Positions 7,592 through 16,542 of a DNA stretch of 64,000 nt are shown here, piece after piece. A program made the position numbers and the translations under genes. Positions within the stretch are counted from its first letter, which is position 1; the number at the start of each line of letters is the position of its first letter. The DNA is from Bradyrhizobium sp. WBAH42 (lineage in GTDB: Bacteria; Pseudomonadota; Alphaproteobacteria; Rhizobiales; Xanthobacteraceae). Under the pieces are notes generated by a model. That model was given only the letters and a program-made list of their open reading frames with translations. It did no database searches and was not told the DNA's origin. Location: assembly GCF_024585265.1 (NCBI RefSeq), contig NZ_CP036533.1:1116001-1180000 (forward strand), given 5' to 3'.

Positions 7592-8965
7592 ATGAAGCTG
7601 TCGCGACGGACGATTTTGCAAGGGGCTGCGAGCGCGCCTTTCGCACTTGCGAGCTTGCGGACGGACGCGCTTGCCCAGACCGCGCCCGCCGCCGCGGCGG
7701 GCACCGAGCTGCCGCCGATTCTGTTCGTCCACGGCAATGGCGATTACGGCGCGCTCTGGATGACCACCTTGTGGCGGATGGAGTCGAATGGCGTCGCACG
7801 CGATCGCATGATGGCGATCAATTTCACCGACCCCCTGGCGCGCAACGACGACAAGGTCGAGCAGGCGGGCCGCTCCTCGACCGAGGACCAGCGCCGTGAG
7901 CTTGCTGCCGCCATCGCTGAACTGAAGCGCCGCACCGGCGCGCCTCGCGTGGCGCTGGTCGGCAGCTCGCGCGGCGGCAACGCCATCCGCAACGTCATCA
8001 GGAACGGCGGCGCCGGCGATGTCAGCCATGCCGTGCTGTGCGGCACGCCCAATCACGGCGTGTTCGCGACCGACGACCAGCCCAACAACGAGTTCAATGG
8101 CCGCGGCACGTTCCTGCGCAGCCTGAACGAGGGCGAGAGCGAGGTGACTCCGGGCGTTGCCTTCCTCACGCTGCGCAGCGATGGCATGGACAAATATGCG
8201 CAGAGCGACGGCCGCTTCATCGGCAAGCCCGGCACGCCGACCAATGTCACGGCCGAAGGGCCGGAGCTGAAGGGCGCCACCAATCTCGTACTCGGCGCGC
8301 TCGACCATCGCGAGGTGGCTTTTCACCCGCGCGCGTTCCGGGAGATCTACAAGTTCATCGCCGGCCGTGAGCCTGCGCGCATCGCGATCGCGCCGGAGGC
8401 CAGTGTGACATTGAGCGGCCTGGTCACCGGCACGCCGGGCGGCGCGCCGACCAATCGCCCGGTCGCGGGTGCAACCGTCGATGTCTTCCGTGTCGATCCT
8501 GATACCGGTGAGCGCAAAGCCGGTGTGCTGCACAACTCGAAGACGGGCTCCGATGGCCGCTGGGGGCCGGCGCAGGTCGATCCCGCCTGGTCGCTCGAAT
8601 TCGTGCTGACCTCGCCGGATGCGCCGACGACGCACATTTATCGCTCGCCCTTCCCGCGCTCGTCCGAGGTCGTGCATCTGCGGCCTGCGCGCCCGCTCGG
8701 GCCGGCCGACAAGGACGCCGGCGCCGTCGTGATCATGTCGCGTCCGCGCGGCTATTTCGGCCTGCCGCGCGACGTGGTGCTGCTTGACGGCAAGGAGCCG
8801 GCCGACGTCAAGCCGGGCGTGCCCACGGATGCGGCAGCAACCCTGCGGCTTCCCGCCAGCGAGGTTGGACGTAACATCGTCGCCCAATTCGGCGAAGAAC
8901 GAATTGTGGCACGCGCCTGGCCTGCGTCCGAGAACCGGATTGCCATTGCCGAGCTGACTTACTAG
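7592..8965 (+). CDS. Tat-exported alpha/beta hydrolase
   Basis: 457 residues. The twin-arginine signal (SRRTILQG, residues 4-11) is followed by a hydrophobic stretch ending ALAQT, so folded export to the periplasm is likely. The hydrolase core has ILFVHGNG (oxyanion region, about 43-50) and the nucleophile elbow GSSRG with Ser126. Residues about 265-350 look like a beta-sandwich, carboxypeptidase-regulatory-like insert (VTLSGLVTGT, then VDVFRVDPDTGER). The C-terminal part resembles esterase or lipase accessory regions. Substrate is unknown; an ester is likely. The ATG follows GGGAGGAACAG. P450 starts 33 bases downstream on the same strand, so co-transcription is possible. Confidence 0.78.
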   Translation: MKLSRRTILQGAASAPFALASLRTDALAQTAPAAAAGTELPPILFVHGNGDYGALWMTTLWRMESNGVARDRMMAINFTDPLARNDDKVEQAGRSSTEDQRRELAAAIAELKRRTGAPRVALVGSSRGGNAIRNVIRNGGAGDVSHAVLCGTPNHGVFATDDQPNNEFNGRGTFLRSLNEGESEVTPGVAFLTLRSDGMDKYAQSDGRFIGKPGTPTNVTAEGPELKGATNLVLGALDHREVAFHPRAFREIYKFIAGREPARIAIAPEASVTLSGLVTGTPGGAPTNRPVAGATVDVFRVDPDTGERKAGVLHNSKTGSDGRWGPAQVDPAWSLEFVLTSPDAPTTHIYRSPFPRSSEVVHLRPARPLGPADKDAGAVVIMSRPRGYFGLPRDVVLLDGKEPADVKPGVPTDAAATLRLPASEVGRNIVAQFGEERIVARAWPASENRIAIAELTY

Positions 8966-8998
8966 CTATTTACCTGTCCCACCCTGCGGGAGAGAGCC

Positions 8999-10369
8999 AT
9001 GAATATCGCCAGCGTGCGTCGGCCCATCATCCCTCCGGCTCCCCCGCGTGCGCCCGACGATATGTCGTTCTTCGGCCGGCTCGCGGTTATCCGGCAGAAC
9101 ATGATCGCGACCTGGGGACAGCGCGCCTATGAGGAAGAGGTCATCCCGGGCCGCTTCTTCTTTCGCAACAGCTTCATCCTGAACCAGCCGGACGCGATCC
9201 GGCACGTCCTGCTCAGCAATTACGAGAACTACACGCGCACGCCGGCCGGCATCCGCATGCTGCGCCCCGTGCTCGGCGACGGCCTTCTGATCGCGGAAGG
9301 TCATTCCTGGACGTTCCAGCGCCGCACACTCGCGCCGGCCTTCACGCCGCGCGCGACCGCGAACCTCGTTCCGCATATGACGGCGGTGCTCGACGAGACC
9401 ATCGCCAGGCTGGACGCGAAAACCGGGGAGCCGGTCGACCTGCGCCAGATCATGCAGCGCATGACGCTGGAGATCGCCGGGCGCACGATGTTCTCGTTCG
9501 GCATGGACCAGCACGGCGCGACGCTGCGCGACTTCATCATCGAATATGCCGCGCGGTTGGGGCGTCCCTATTTCCTCGACATGGTGCTGCCGGTGTCCTG
9601 GCCGAGCCCGATGGATTTTGCCCGCGCCCGTTTCCGCAAGCGCTGGACCGAGTTCGTGGCCATGCTGATCGCCGAGCGGCGGAAGGCCGGCAAGAAGGAC
9701 GGCGCGCCGCCGCGCGACCTGTTCGATCTCATGGACGAGGCACGCGATCCCGAAACGGGCAAGGGCTTCTCGGACGAGCAGCTCGTCGACGAGGTCGCGA
9801 CCATGATCCTCGCCGGTCACGAGACCACGGCAACGGCGCTGTTCTGGGCGCTCTACCTGCTCGCGCTCGATCCTGAAACGCAGGATGAGGTGGCGTCCGA
9901 GACCCGCGGCGAGCATCTCGACAGCATGGCCGACATCGATCGCCAGAAATTCACCCGCGCGGTGATCGACGAGACGATGCGGCTCTATCCGCCGGCCTTC
10001 CTGGTCGCGCGTGCCGCGCGCGACAAGGACAACGCGGCGGGCGTCGAGATCGGCAAGGGCGACATCATCATGATCGCGCCTTGGCTGTTGCACCGGCACG
10101 AGAAGCTGTGGGATCAGCCGAACGCCTTCATTCCAAAGCGCTTCATGTCGAAGGAGGCACCGGACCGTTTTGCTTACCTGCCGTTCGGCGCGGGTCCGCG
10201 CGTCTGCATCGGCGCGCCGTTCGCCCAGGCCGAATCCGTGCTGGCGCTGGCGCGGCTGATCGGCGCATTCCGTGTCGAGCTCGCCGACCCCGCGACCGCC
10301 GTGATCCCGCTTGGCGTCGTCACCACCCAGCCGGACCACTCACCCATGTTCCGCATCACGCGTCGGTGA
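8999..10369 (+). CDS. Cytochrome P450
   Basis: 456 residues, a normal length for a soluble bacterial P450 close to the CYP4/CYP102 clade. Visible signatures are the I-helix oxygen-binding motif AGHETTATAL, the K-helix ETMRLYPP (E-x-x-R) and the haem-binding loop FGAGPRVCIG with the axial Cys. It would oxidise a hydrophobic substrate using external ferredoxin or flavodoxin partners. No redox partner gene is adjacent. The ATG at 8999 has GGAGAG seven bases upstream. It follows the Tat hydrolase by 33 bases and precedes a nucleotide cyclase by 50 bases, all rightward. Confidence 0.92.
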   Translation: MNIASVRRPIIPPAPPRAPDDMSFFGRLAVIRQNMIATWGQRAYEEEVIPGRFFFRNSFILNQPDAIRHVLLSNYENYTRTPAGIRMLRPVLGDGLLIAEGHSWTFQRRTLAPAFTPRATANLVPHMTAVLDETIARLDAKTGEPVDLRQIMQRMTLEIAGRTMFSFGMDQHGATLRDFIIEYAARLGRPYFLDMVLPVSWPSPMDFARARFRKRWTEFVAMLIAERRKAGKKDGAPPRDLFDLMDEARDPETGKGFSDEQLVDEVATMILAGHETTATALFWALYLLALDPETQDEVASETRGEHLDSMADIDRQKFTRAVIDETMRLYPPAFLVARAARDKDNAAGVEIGKGDIIMIAPWLLHRHEKLWDQPNAFIPKRFMSKEAPDRFAYLPFGAGPRVCIGAPFAQAESVLALARLIGAFRVELADPATAVIPLGVVTTQPDHSPMFRITRR

Positions 10370-10419
10370 CAGGCGCGCGTCTGGCCGTTGGCGTGAACCA
10401 CCCTAGATAGAGTTTCGCC

Positions 10420-11829
10420 ATGAGCGACATCCAGGCCCAGTTCTCCGTTCTGAAGCAGACCGCCGACCCAGAGGTGGTCGATGCGATCGCGCAGCTGATC
10501 GCCAATGGTCATGATCGCGATCTCAACCGTATCAATGTGCTCGATTTTGCCGATCGTACCGGGCTCGATCAGGAGAAGGTCATTTCCGGATTCCTGCATG
10601 CCTCACGGCTCGGCCTGTTCGACATGAGCTGGAACGTGCTGTGTCCGGGCTGCGGTGGTGTCTTGGGCGCGCATGCAACGTTGAAATCGCTGAAGCACGA
10701 GGACTACAACTGCGCTCTCTGTGCGGCCGGATACGAGGCGTCCGTCGACGAGATGGTCGAAGTCGCCTTCACCGTCAGTCCGCGGGTCCGCCGCATCGGG
10801 GCTCACGATCCCGACACGCTGCCGATCTGGGAGTATGTGCGACAGATGTTCTGGAGCTCGGGTGTCGACATCAACGAGGAATCGTTTTCACGGCTGATCA
10901 ACGAAGTGACGCTTGAAGCACTCGAACTGCCTGCGGGAGAAAAGGCGATCCTCTCGCTGAACCTGCCCAGCCAGTTCATCATCGTTTTCGAGCCGGTCAC
11001 CCATTCCGCACACTTCCTGGATGTCCAGGGTGAGCCGACCAGCGAACGCCAGCAGCTTTCGATCATGTTCAACAAGCTGGAGGCGCCCACGGGGACCACC
11101 GTGATGCGTCCCGGACCGCTGCGTCTCACGCTCGAGAACCAATCAGGCAATCGCGTGTTGCCGTCGGTCTGGATTGCCGCCGACGCGTTGCATGAGATGA
11201 TCGGCAAGCGCAAGCCGATCCTGACCGCCAAGCGGATGCTTTCCAATCAGACCTTCCGTGACGTCTTCAAGGCCGACAATCTCAACGTCGACCAGCGGCT
11301 GAAGATCACGTCCCTGACGTTCCTGTTCACCGACCTGAAGGGCTCGACGGCCTTGTACGAGCGCGTCGGCGATCTCAGTGCCTTCGATCTCGTGCGAGCG
11401 CATTTCCGTGCGCTGCTGGAGATCATCGCGGCCGAAAAGGGCGCGGTGGTGAAGACGATCGGCGATGCCGTCATGGCGACCTTCGTCAGGCCCGAGCACG
11501 CCATCACCGCGGGACTGCACATGCGTGCAGCCATGGACGAATTGAACAAGCAACGCGGCGCCAACGATCTCATTCTCAAGATCGGCATCCATGAAGGCCC
11601 CTGCCTTGCGGTGATGCTCAACGAGCGGCAGGATTATTTCGGCCAGACCGTCAACATCGCCGCCCGCGTGCAGAGCCTGTCGACCGCGCAGGAGATCCAC
11701 ATCACCGGCCCGGTGCTCGACGTGCCGGCGGTTGCCGAAATCCTTCAACAGCGCGAGATCAAGCCGATTCAGAAACAGGCCGCGCTCCGCGGCATAGCCG
11801 ACAAGATGGTGGTGTACGAGATACCGTGA
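10420..11829 (+). CDS. Class III adenylate/guanylate cyclase with zinc-ribbon N-terminal region
   Basis: 469 residues. A winged-helix-like segment (about 15-65) precedes a zinc ribbon made of CPGC (75-78) and CALC (98-101). A beta-rich regulatory region follows (about 115-290, DUF5939-like). The catalytic domain begins near residue 297 with TFLFTDLKGSTALYERVG, supplying a metal-binding Asp, and continues with KTIGDAVMATF for the second. FGQTVNIAARVQ is the usual closing motif. It probably converts ATP to cAMP, though GTP cannot be excluded. There is no transmembrane segment, so it should sense a cytosolic or metal/redox cue. A product of this type could feed Crp-family regulators such as those proposed to bind at 4851-4895. 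Confidence 0.85.
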   Translation: MSDIQAQFSVLKQTADPEVVDAIAQLIANGHDRDLNRINVLDFADRTGLDQEKVISGFLHASRLGLFDMSWNVLCPGCGGVLGAHATLKSLKHEDYNCALCAAGYEASVDEMVEVAFTVSPRVRRIGAHDPDTLPIWEYVRQMFWSSGVDINEESFSRLINEVTLEALELPAGEKAILSLNLPSQFIIVFEPVTHSAHFLDVQGEPTSERQQLSIMFNKLEAPTGTTVMRPGPLRLTLENQSGNRVLPSVWIAADALHEMIGKRKPILTAKRMLSNQTFRDVFKADNLNVDQRLKITSLTFLFTDLKGSTALYERVGDLSAFDLVRAHFRALLEIIAAEKGAVVKTIGDAVMATFVRPEHAITAGLHMRAAMDELNKQRGANDLILKIGIHEGPCLAVMLNERQDYFGQTVNIAARVQSLSTAQEIHITGPVLDVPAVAEILQQREIKPIQKQAALRGIADKMVVYEIP

Positions 11830-11854
11830 GACCAGCGGAATTTGCCACCATCTC

Positions 11855-11971
11855 CGTCATTGCGAGGAGCTCGCGACAAAATTGCGAAGCAATTTTGCGC
11901 TGATGCGACGAAGCAATCCAGGCTGCCTCAGCGGAAAGATTCTGGATTGCTTCACTGCGCTCGCAATGACG
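11855..11971. repeat. Dispersed palindromic repeat, CGTCATTGCGAG...GCAATGACG (copy 1)
   Basis: Outer arms CGTCATTGCGAG and CTCGCAATGACG and inner arms GAAGCAATCCAG and CTGGATTGCTTC form a long cruciform. The same family recurs at seven other places in this window, all intergenic. Confidence 0.85.
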
Positions 11972-12075
11972 CTGTAGACGCAGATGGGTGATACATCCTC
12001 CATCGTCATGGCCGGGTCGGCCCATGTCATGAGGCCGAAGGCACCTCCCAGATTGCCGAAACGTAATGCGCGCGC

Positions 12076-12120
12076 GGAACTGACGCACGTTGCGGCGGTT
12101 GAGTTTCCCGCTCATATAAT
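12076..12120 (+). promoter_or_regulatory. Possible promoter region for the TerB-like gene
   Basis: A perfect TATAAT lies at 12115-12120, 50 bases before the ATG. GGAAC at 12076-12080 with GGTT at 12097-12100 (16-base spacing) also resembles a weakened EcfG-type stress promoter. Neither has a confirmed partner element, so this is tentative. Together with repeat copy 1 it accounts for most of the 340-base gap. Confidence 0.3.
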
Positions 12121-12169
12121 GCTGGTAACGGCCGCGCTCCTTGCGGCGTCATCGATCTCGGTAGGACCT

Positions 12170-12691
12170 ATGCTCGACGGCTTGCGTCAATTCATCGCCG
12201 ACATTGTCGGCCCCCAAGCCCAGGACCGCGCCTTCGGCGACAGCGATTATCGGCTGGCCGCGACCGCGCTGCTGGTCCATGTGGTCTCGCTGGACGGCCA
12301 GCCCAGCGCGGCCGAGCAGCGCAAGCTGCACAGCCTGATCGAAAGCCATTTCGGGCTCGACCGCGGCACCGCTGACCGTCTGATCGCGGATGCCACCCAG
12401 GTCGAGGGTGAGGCCGTCGACCTCTATCACTTCACCAGCGTCATCATGCGCTCGCTCGACGAAGCGGGCCGCAAGCGGATCGTGCAGATGATGTGGGAGC
12501 TGGTCTATGCCGACGGAGAGGTTAGCGAGTTCGAGGACAATGTGGTCTGGCGCGCGTCCGATCTGCTCGGCATTTCCCAGCGCGACCGCATCGAGCTGAA
12601 GCACGCCGTTGCGGAGCGTGCCGGTGGCCAGGTCAAGGATCGCGCTGTCGGACCTGTCCCCGGCGGATTGCCTGGCCTGCGCGCCACATGA
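12170..12691 (+). CDS. TerB-family (tellurite-resistance-like) protein
   Basis: 173 residues from the ATG at 12170. The longer open frame from 11984 reads through a promoter-like and repeat-derived region and is rejected. All-helical sequence with the TerB hallmarks: LLVHVVSLDGQPSAAEQRKL near the start and WELVYADGEVSEFEDNVVWR in the second half. These two acidic motifs (DGxxxxxE and DGE) line a metal-binding site in TerB proteins. It is probably cytosolic and of unknown function; in alphaproteobacteria such proteins rarely confer tellurite resistance. The ribosome site AGGA is only three bases from the ATG, so the start is moderately sure. The C-terminus is Gly/Pro-rich. Confidence 0.78.
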   Translation: MLDGLRQFIADIVGPQAQDRAFGDSDYRLAATALLVHVVSLDGQPSAAEQRKLHSLIESHFGLDRGTADRLIADATQVEGEAVDLYHFTSVIMRSLDEAGRKRIVQMMWELVYADGEVSEFEDNVVWRASDLLGISQRDRIELKHAVAERAGGQVKDRAVGPVPGGLPGLRAT

Positions 12692-12876
12692 CGAAACTTT
12701 AATGTAAGCCGGGCGGCCCCGCTTTTGCGGATTCGGCTGCAAATACCGGTCTTTGCTGATCCCCTGTCGCCTTCTCAAGCAGCCATGCTGCCTGCGCCGC
12801 TTGCGTGGCGCGTACGGCCTATGCTCTCGTTCAGCCATTGCCGGGGCCACAGACTTCAATTCAAGAGACTTCGATC

Positions 12877-13656
12877 GTGACTGAGCGGGTAACGTTGATC
12901 ACCGGTGCCTCGGCGGGCATCGGGATGGAGCTGGCGCGTGTGTTTGCCGCCAATGGACATCGCCTCGCATTGACCGCGAGACGGGTGGATCGGCTCGAAG
13001 CGCTCGCGAGCGAGCTCGCCGCCAGGGGCGGCAAGAAGCCGATCGTGATCGCCTGCGACCTCGAGAACGCGGATGCCGGCGAGAGGATCGCCGCAGCACT
13101 TGCCGCCGAGGGCGTCGAGCTCGATCATCTCGTCAACAATGCCGGCTTCGGCGTGTTCGGCGATGCCATCGAGCGCGATCGCGACACGCAGCTCGGCATC
13201 GTCGACGTCAACGTCCGGGCCCTGACGGATCTGTCGCTGCGCTTCGCCGATCAACTCGTCCGGAACAAGGGTGGTCTTCTCAATGTCGGCTCGGTTGCAG
13301 GCTTCCTGCCCGGCCCCGGCATGGCGGTCTACTACGCGTCCAAGGCCTATGTGATCTCCTTCACCGAAGCATTGCGGGCGGAGCTCGCGCCCCGCGGCGT
13401 TCGCGTCACCGTGCTTTGTCCGGGCCCGGTGCCCACGGAATTCCAGGCCCGCGCTGGTGTTGGCTCGCAACATGATACGGCCATGCTCAACGTTTCTGCC
13501 GCCGAAGTTGCGCGGGAGGCGTATCGCGGCCTGATGGCCAACAAACGGGCAGTGCTGCCGGGTTTCGGCATCAAGATTGTGCCGTTCGCGCTGCGCTTCT
13601 TTCCGCGTGGCTTCATCCTGGCCGCCACCAGCCGGTTCCAGAGGCAGCGGCGCTGA
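12877..13656 (+). CDS. Short-chain dehydrogenase/reductase (classical SDR)
   Basis: 259 residues from a GTG at 12877, the normal SDR length. The frame opens earlier at 12805, but that extension (about 24 residues) has no Rossmann character. Motifs are TLITGASAGIGMELA (dinucleotide-binding TGxxxGxG), LVNNAGFG (NNAG), GSVAGFLPGPGMAVYYASKAY (catalytic Ser and YxxxK) and CPGPVPTEF after the active site. The arginine in the second strand (LTARRVDRLEALA) suggests NADP(H). Substrate is unknown. The gene stands alone, rightward, with a promoter probably in the preceding 180 bases. Confidence 0.88.
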   Translation: MTERVTLITGASAGIGMELARVFAANGHRLALTARRVDRLEALASELAARGGKKPIVIACDLENADAGERIAAALAAEGVELDHLVNNAGFGVFGDAIERDRDTQLGIVDVNVRALTDLSLRFADQLVRNKGGLLNVGSVAGFLPGPGMAVYYASKAYVISFTEALRAELAPRGVRVTVLCPGPVPTEFQARAGVGSQHDTAMLNVSAAEVAREAYRGLMANKRAVLPGFGIKIVPFALRFFPRGFILAATSRFQRQRR

Positions 13657-13785
13657 ACAACGCCGCCCGCGTCCGTAGTGGCCCGGAGCTTGCTTCAAGC
13701 ACGCGGCGTGTGTGCGCAAACTCACACGATGTTAACTATCGCTTAGCTATGCTGGCGGTCTGAACCGATAGCACTCGCAGAGGCC

Positions 13786-14580
13786 ATGTCATTCCGGACG
13801 GACAGGTTTGGTGGCGCAGAGGTGGTCGCCTTCCCACAGAGGGCGCCGCGCGCCGCCGCCGCTGAAACCCGGCTGCCGGTTCTGATCGTCCTGCATCAGG
13901 AGTGCTCGACGCCCGGCCGCGTCGGCAATGCGCTGCGCGCGCTCGGCCATCGCCTCGACATCCGCCGTCCCCGCTTCGGCGATCCCCTGCCCGAGACGCT
14001 CGATCAGCACGCCGGCGCCGTGATCTTCGGCGGCCCGATGAGCGCCAACGATCCCGACGATTACATCCGTCGCGAGATCGACTGGATCGAAATTCCGCTC
14101 CGCGAACAGCGGCCGTTGCTCGGCATTTGCCTCGGTGCGCAGATGTTGGCGATGCAGCTCGGGGCCCGTGTCGCGCCGCATGCGCAGGCGCTGACGCAGA
14201 TCGGCTACTATCCGATCAGGCCGACCGCCGCAGGCCGCGCGCTCTGCCCGCATTGGCCGGCGCAGGTCTATCATTGGCATCGCGAGGGCTTTGAGCTGCC
14301 GCTCGGCGCCGACTTGCTCGCCGAAGGCGATGATTTCCCGGTGCAGGCGTTCCGCGCCGGCAATGCTTTCGGTGTGCAGTTCCACCCCGATGTGACCTAC
14401 GCGATGATGTGCCGCTGGACCACGCGCGGCTACGACGGCTTCAGCGCGCCTGGGGCGCGGCAGCGGCATCATCACTTCGCGGATCGTGCCGTCTACGATG
14501 TCGCCGAACGCGCCTGGCTCGATCGCTTCATTGATGGCTGGCTGGAGCGCCGGCCGGTGCTGGCGCAAGCCGCCGAGTGA
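13786..14580 (+). CDS. Class I glutamine amidotransferase-like protein
   Basis: 264 residues. After about 30 variable residues the GATase fold begins (LPVLIVLHQECSTPGRVG). AVIFGGPMSAND is the oxyanion loop, and LGICLGAQMLA holds the nucleophilic Cys in the GxCxGxQ motif. FGVQFHPDVTY supplies the catalytic His, with the acidic residue of the family (usually FHPE) changed to Asp. This is the stand-alone GMP-synthase-like group. It probably hydrolyses glutamine or a gamma-glutamyl compound in the cytosol; the partner is unknown. The next gene, an enoyl-CoA hydratase, starts 98 bases downstream and is probably unrelated metabolically. Confidence 0.85.
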   Translation: MSFRTDRFGGAEVVAFPQRAPRAAAAETRLPVLIVLHQECSTPGRVGNALRALGHRLDIRRPRFGDPLPETLDQHAGAVIFGGPMSANDPDDYIRREIDWIEIPLREQRPLLGICLGAQMLAMQLGARVAPHAQALTQIGYYPIRPTAAGRALCPHWPAQVYHWHREGFELPLGADLLAEGDDFPVQAFRAGNAFGVQFHPDVTYAMMCRWTTRGYDGFSAPGARQRHHHFADRAVYDVAERAWLDRFIDGWLERRPVLAQAAE

Positions 14581-14678
14581 TCGCGCCTTCGCGCAAGTCC
14601 TTGCCTCTTCCCTGAATATGCTAGGCTCTCTGCAAACGATCGCGCACCAATGCGTGCCGGCAAGCAAGGGAGAGCGCC

Positions 14679-15491
14679 GTGGCCTACGAACACATTCTCT
14701 ATGAGGTGAGCGACAAGATCGCGACCATCACGCTCAATCGCCCCGATCGCATGAATGCATGGACGCCGATCATGGAGCGTGACGTGCGCCACGCGATGGA
14801 GGCGTCGAACGCCGACGACAATGTCCGCGTCATCGTCCTCACCGGCGCGGGCCGCGCCTTCTGCGCCGGCGCCGACATGGATGCGCTGAAGGGCCTCGAT
14901 CCCAACGACGTCAGGCGTGCCTCGAACCTGCCGCCGTTCGACATGAATCGCCGGCCGGACTGGCAGACGCGGTACGGCTACTATCCTTCGATCAAGAAGC
15001 CGGTCATCGCGATGCTGAATGGCGCCACGGCCGGCATCGGCCTCGTGCATGCGCTCTATTGCGACCTGCGCTTTGCCGCCGACAACACCGTGTTCACCAC
15101 CGCCTTCGCGCGGCGCGGCCTGATCGCCGAGCACGGCATCAGCTGGATGCTGCCGCGCATCGTCGGCCACGCCAATGCGCTGGATCTGTTGCTCTCGGCG
15201 CGGCGCGTCTCCAGCGATGAGGCGTTGCGGATGGGCTTGGTCAACCGGCTGTGTTCGCCGGAGAAGCTGCGCGAGGAAACCTATGCTTACGCGCGCGATC
15301 TCGCCGATTTCGTCTCGCCGAGCGCGATGGCCGTGATCAAGCGCCAGCTCTACGAGGTGCCGTTCCAGACGCTGGCCGAGGCGACGATCGAGGCCAACCG
15401 CGAGATGATGGTGGCGTTGAACGGGAGCGATTTCCGCGAGGGTGTAGCGAGCTTCATGGAGAAGCGGCCGCCGAGGTTTACGGGGAGGTAG
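14679..15491 (+). CDS. Enoyl-CoA hydratase/isomerase family protein
   Basis: 270 residues, GTG start with AGGGAGAGC just upstream. Crotonase-fold signatures are visible: ITLNRPDRMNAWT, then the oxyanion loop GAGRAFCAGADMDAL and the second oxyanion element KPVIAMLNGATAGIGLVHAL. The usual catalytic Glu of hydratases lies in the region FTTAFARRGLIAEHGISWML, where Glu in AEHG is the likely acid/base. The C-terminus (GVASFMEKRPPRFTGR) matches fatty-acid beta-oxidation hydratases. It probably hydrates 2-enoyl-CoA. It is monocistronic, ending 120 bases before the convergent tRNA-Ala. Confidence 0.9.
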   Translation: MAYEHILYEVSDKIATITLNRPDRMNAWTPIMERDVRHAMEASNADDNVRVIVLTGAGRAFCAGADMDALKGLDPNDVRRASNLPPFDMNRRPDWQTRYGYYPSIKKPVIAMLNGATAGIGLVHALYCDLRFAADNTVFTTAFARRGLIAEHGISWMLPRIVGHANALDLLLSARRVSSDEALRMGLVNRLCSPEKLREETYAYARDLADFVSPSAMAVIKRQLYEVPFQTLAEATIEANREMMVALNGSDFREGVASFMEKRPPRFTGR

Positions 15492-15497
15492 GGGATT

Positions 15498-15603
15498 CGG
15501 AGGGAGCCCGGCTCCGCCCTTCGGGCTACGCCGCGGCAGCCCTCGCTGGCTTCGCTGCGATAGAGTTCGACGTGGCTTGCCGAGCCGAAGCTGGCGAAGC
15601 CAG
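15498..15603. repeat. Possible dispersed repeat between the hydratase gene and tRNA-Ala
   Basis: Several nested inverted words occur here: GCCCGGCTCC / CTTCGGGC, and CTGGCTTCGC / GCTGGCGAAGCCAGCGAAGG. No open frame here looks genuine. It resembles other palindromic units of this genome, but no second copy is in the window. Confidence 0.4.
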
Positions 15604-15610
15604 CGAAGGC

Positions 15611-15686
<76 letters not shown>

Positions 15687-15890
15687 TTTGCTGGCCGCTC
15701 TGGTGAACGCGGCCGACAACCGGGCGCCATTTAAGTCCCCGCCAAGGTCAAGTCAAGGACGCGTGTAACCGGGTTTTAGCCATCCGGGCGCCGACTTCCC
15801 TTGTTTGGGCCGGGGGGAACCGATATCTAGCAAACGGGGCGTCAATCCCGACCGAGCCAGAGTTTTCAAAAGCCAGAGGCCTCAAAAGCC

Positions 15891-16181
15891 ATGCGTGCCG
15901 TTCTCGACATCGTCATCATCGTGCTCGATCTCTACGTCTGGCTGCTGATCGCCTCCGCGATCCTGTCCTGGCTGATCGCCTTCAACGTGGTCAACACCCG
16001 CAACCAGTTCGTCTCGGCAGTGGCGGAGTTCCTGTACCGGATCACCGAGCCCCTGCTTGCGCCGATTCGCAATTTCCTGCCCAGTCTCGGCGGTCTCGAC
16101 ATCTCGCCGATCATCCTGATCCTGATCATCATGTTCATCGAGCGGGTGATTCTGTACTACATCTACCCGAACGTGATCTAA
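15891..16181 (+). CDS. YggT-family membrane protein
   Basis: 96 residues with two hydrophobic blocks, about 5-31 and 67-92, separated by a loop containing FLYRITEPLLAPIRNFLPSLGGLDISPI. The RxxEPLLxPIR motif with the following GGLDxSP is the YggT signature. YggT proteins are inner-membrane proteins of unclear role, linked to osmotic tolerance, envelope growth or SepF-like cell division functions. The DUF167 gene starts 15 bases after its stop, a pairing conserved in many bacteria, and folD follows, so YggT, DUF167 and FolD probably form one transcript. Confidence 0.9.
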   Translation: MRAVLDIVIIVLDLYVWLLIASAILSWLIAFNVVNTRNQFVSAVAEFLYRITEPLLAPIRNFLPSLGGLDISPIILILIIMFIERVILYYIYPNVI

Positions 16182-16196
16182 GCGGGCGGGAGCGCC

Positions 16197-16532
16197 TTGG
16201 TTGCCAACAAGGAGCCTTGGCGCTACTCGGCCGCAGGGATCAGCATCGCGCTGCGGGTGACGCCGCGCGGAGGCCGCGACGACGTCGACGGGATCGAGCA
16301 ACTTTCGGATGGCCGCAGCGTGCTCAAGGTGCGGGTGCGCGCCATCGCCGATGGCGGCGAGGCCAACAAGGCCGTTCTGCTGCTGCTGGCGAAATCACTC
16401 GACGTGCCCAAGGCCAGCGTGAAATTGCTATCCGGAGCCACGTCGCGGCTGAAGCAGATCGCGGTCGACGGCGATCCGGCGCGGCTCGGCGAAGCCCTGC
16501 GCCAGCTTGTATCGGCCAAATCGAAGGACTGA
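16197..16532 (+). CDS. DUF167/YggU-family protein
   Basis: 111 residues from a TTG start preceded by GCGGGCGGGAG. Small alpha/beta protein with the family core: [15 protein letters not shown], then [42 protein letters not shown]. The PxxGEANKA-like and SGxxSRxK motifs are diagnostic. Function is unknown in all bacteria. It is translated directly after YggT (15-base gap) and lies ten bases before folD. Confidence 0.9.
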   Translation: MVANKEPWRYSAAGISIALRVTPRGGRDDVDGIEQLSDGRSVLKVRVRAIADGGEANKAVLLLLAKSLDVPKASVKLLSGATSRLKQIAVDGDPARLGEALRQLVSAKSKD

Positions 16533-16542
16533 GGGAACTGAC

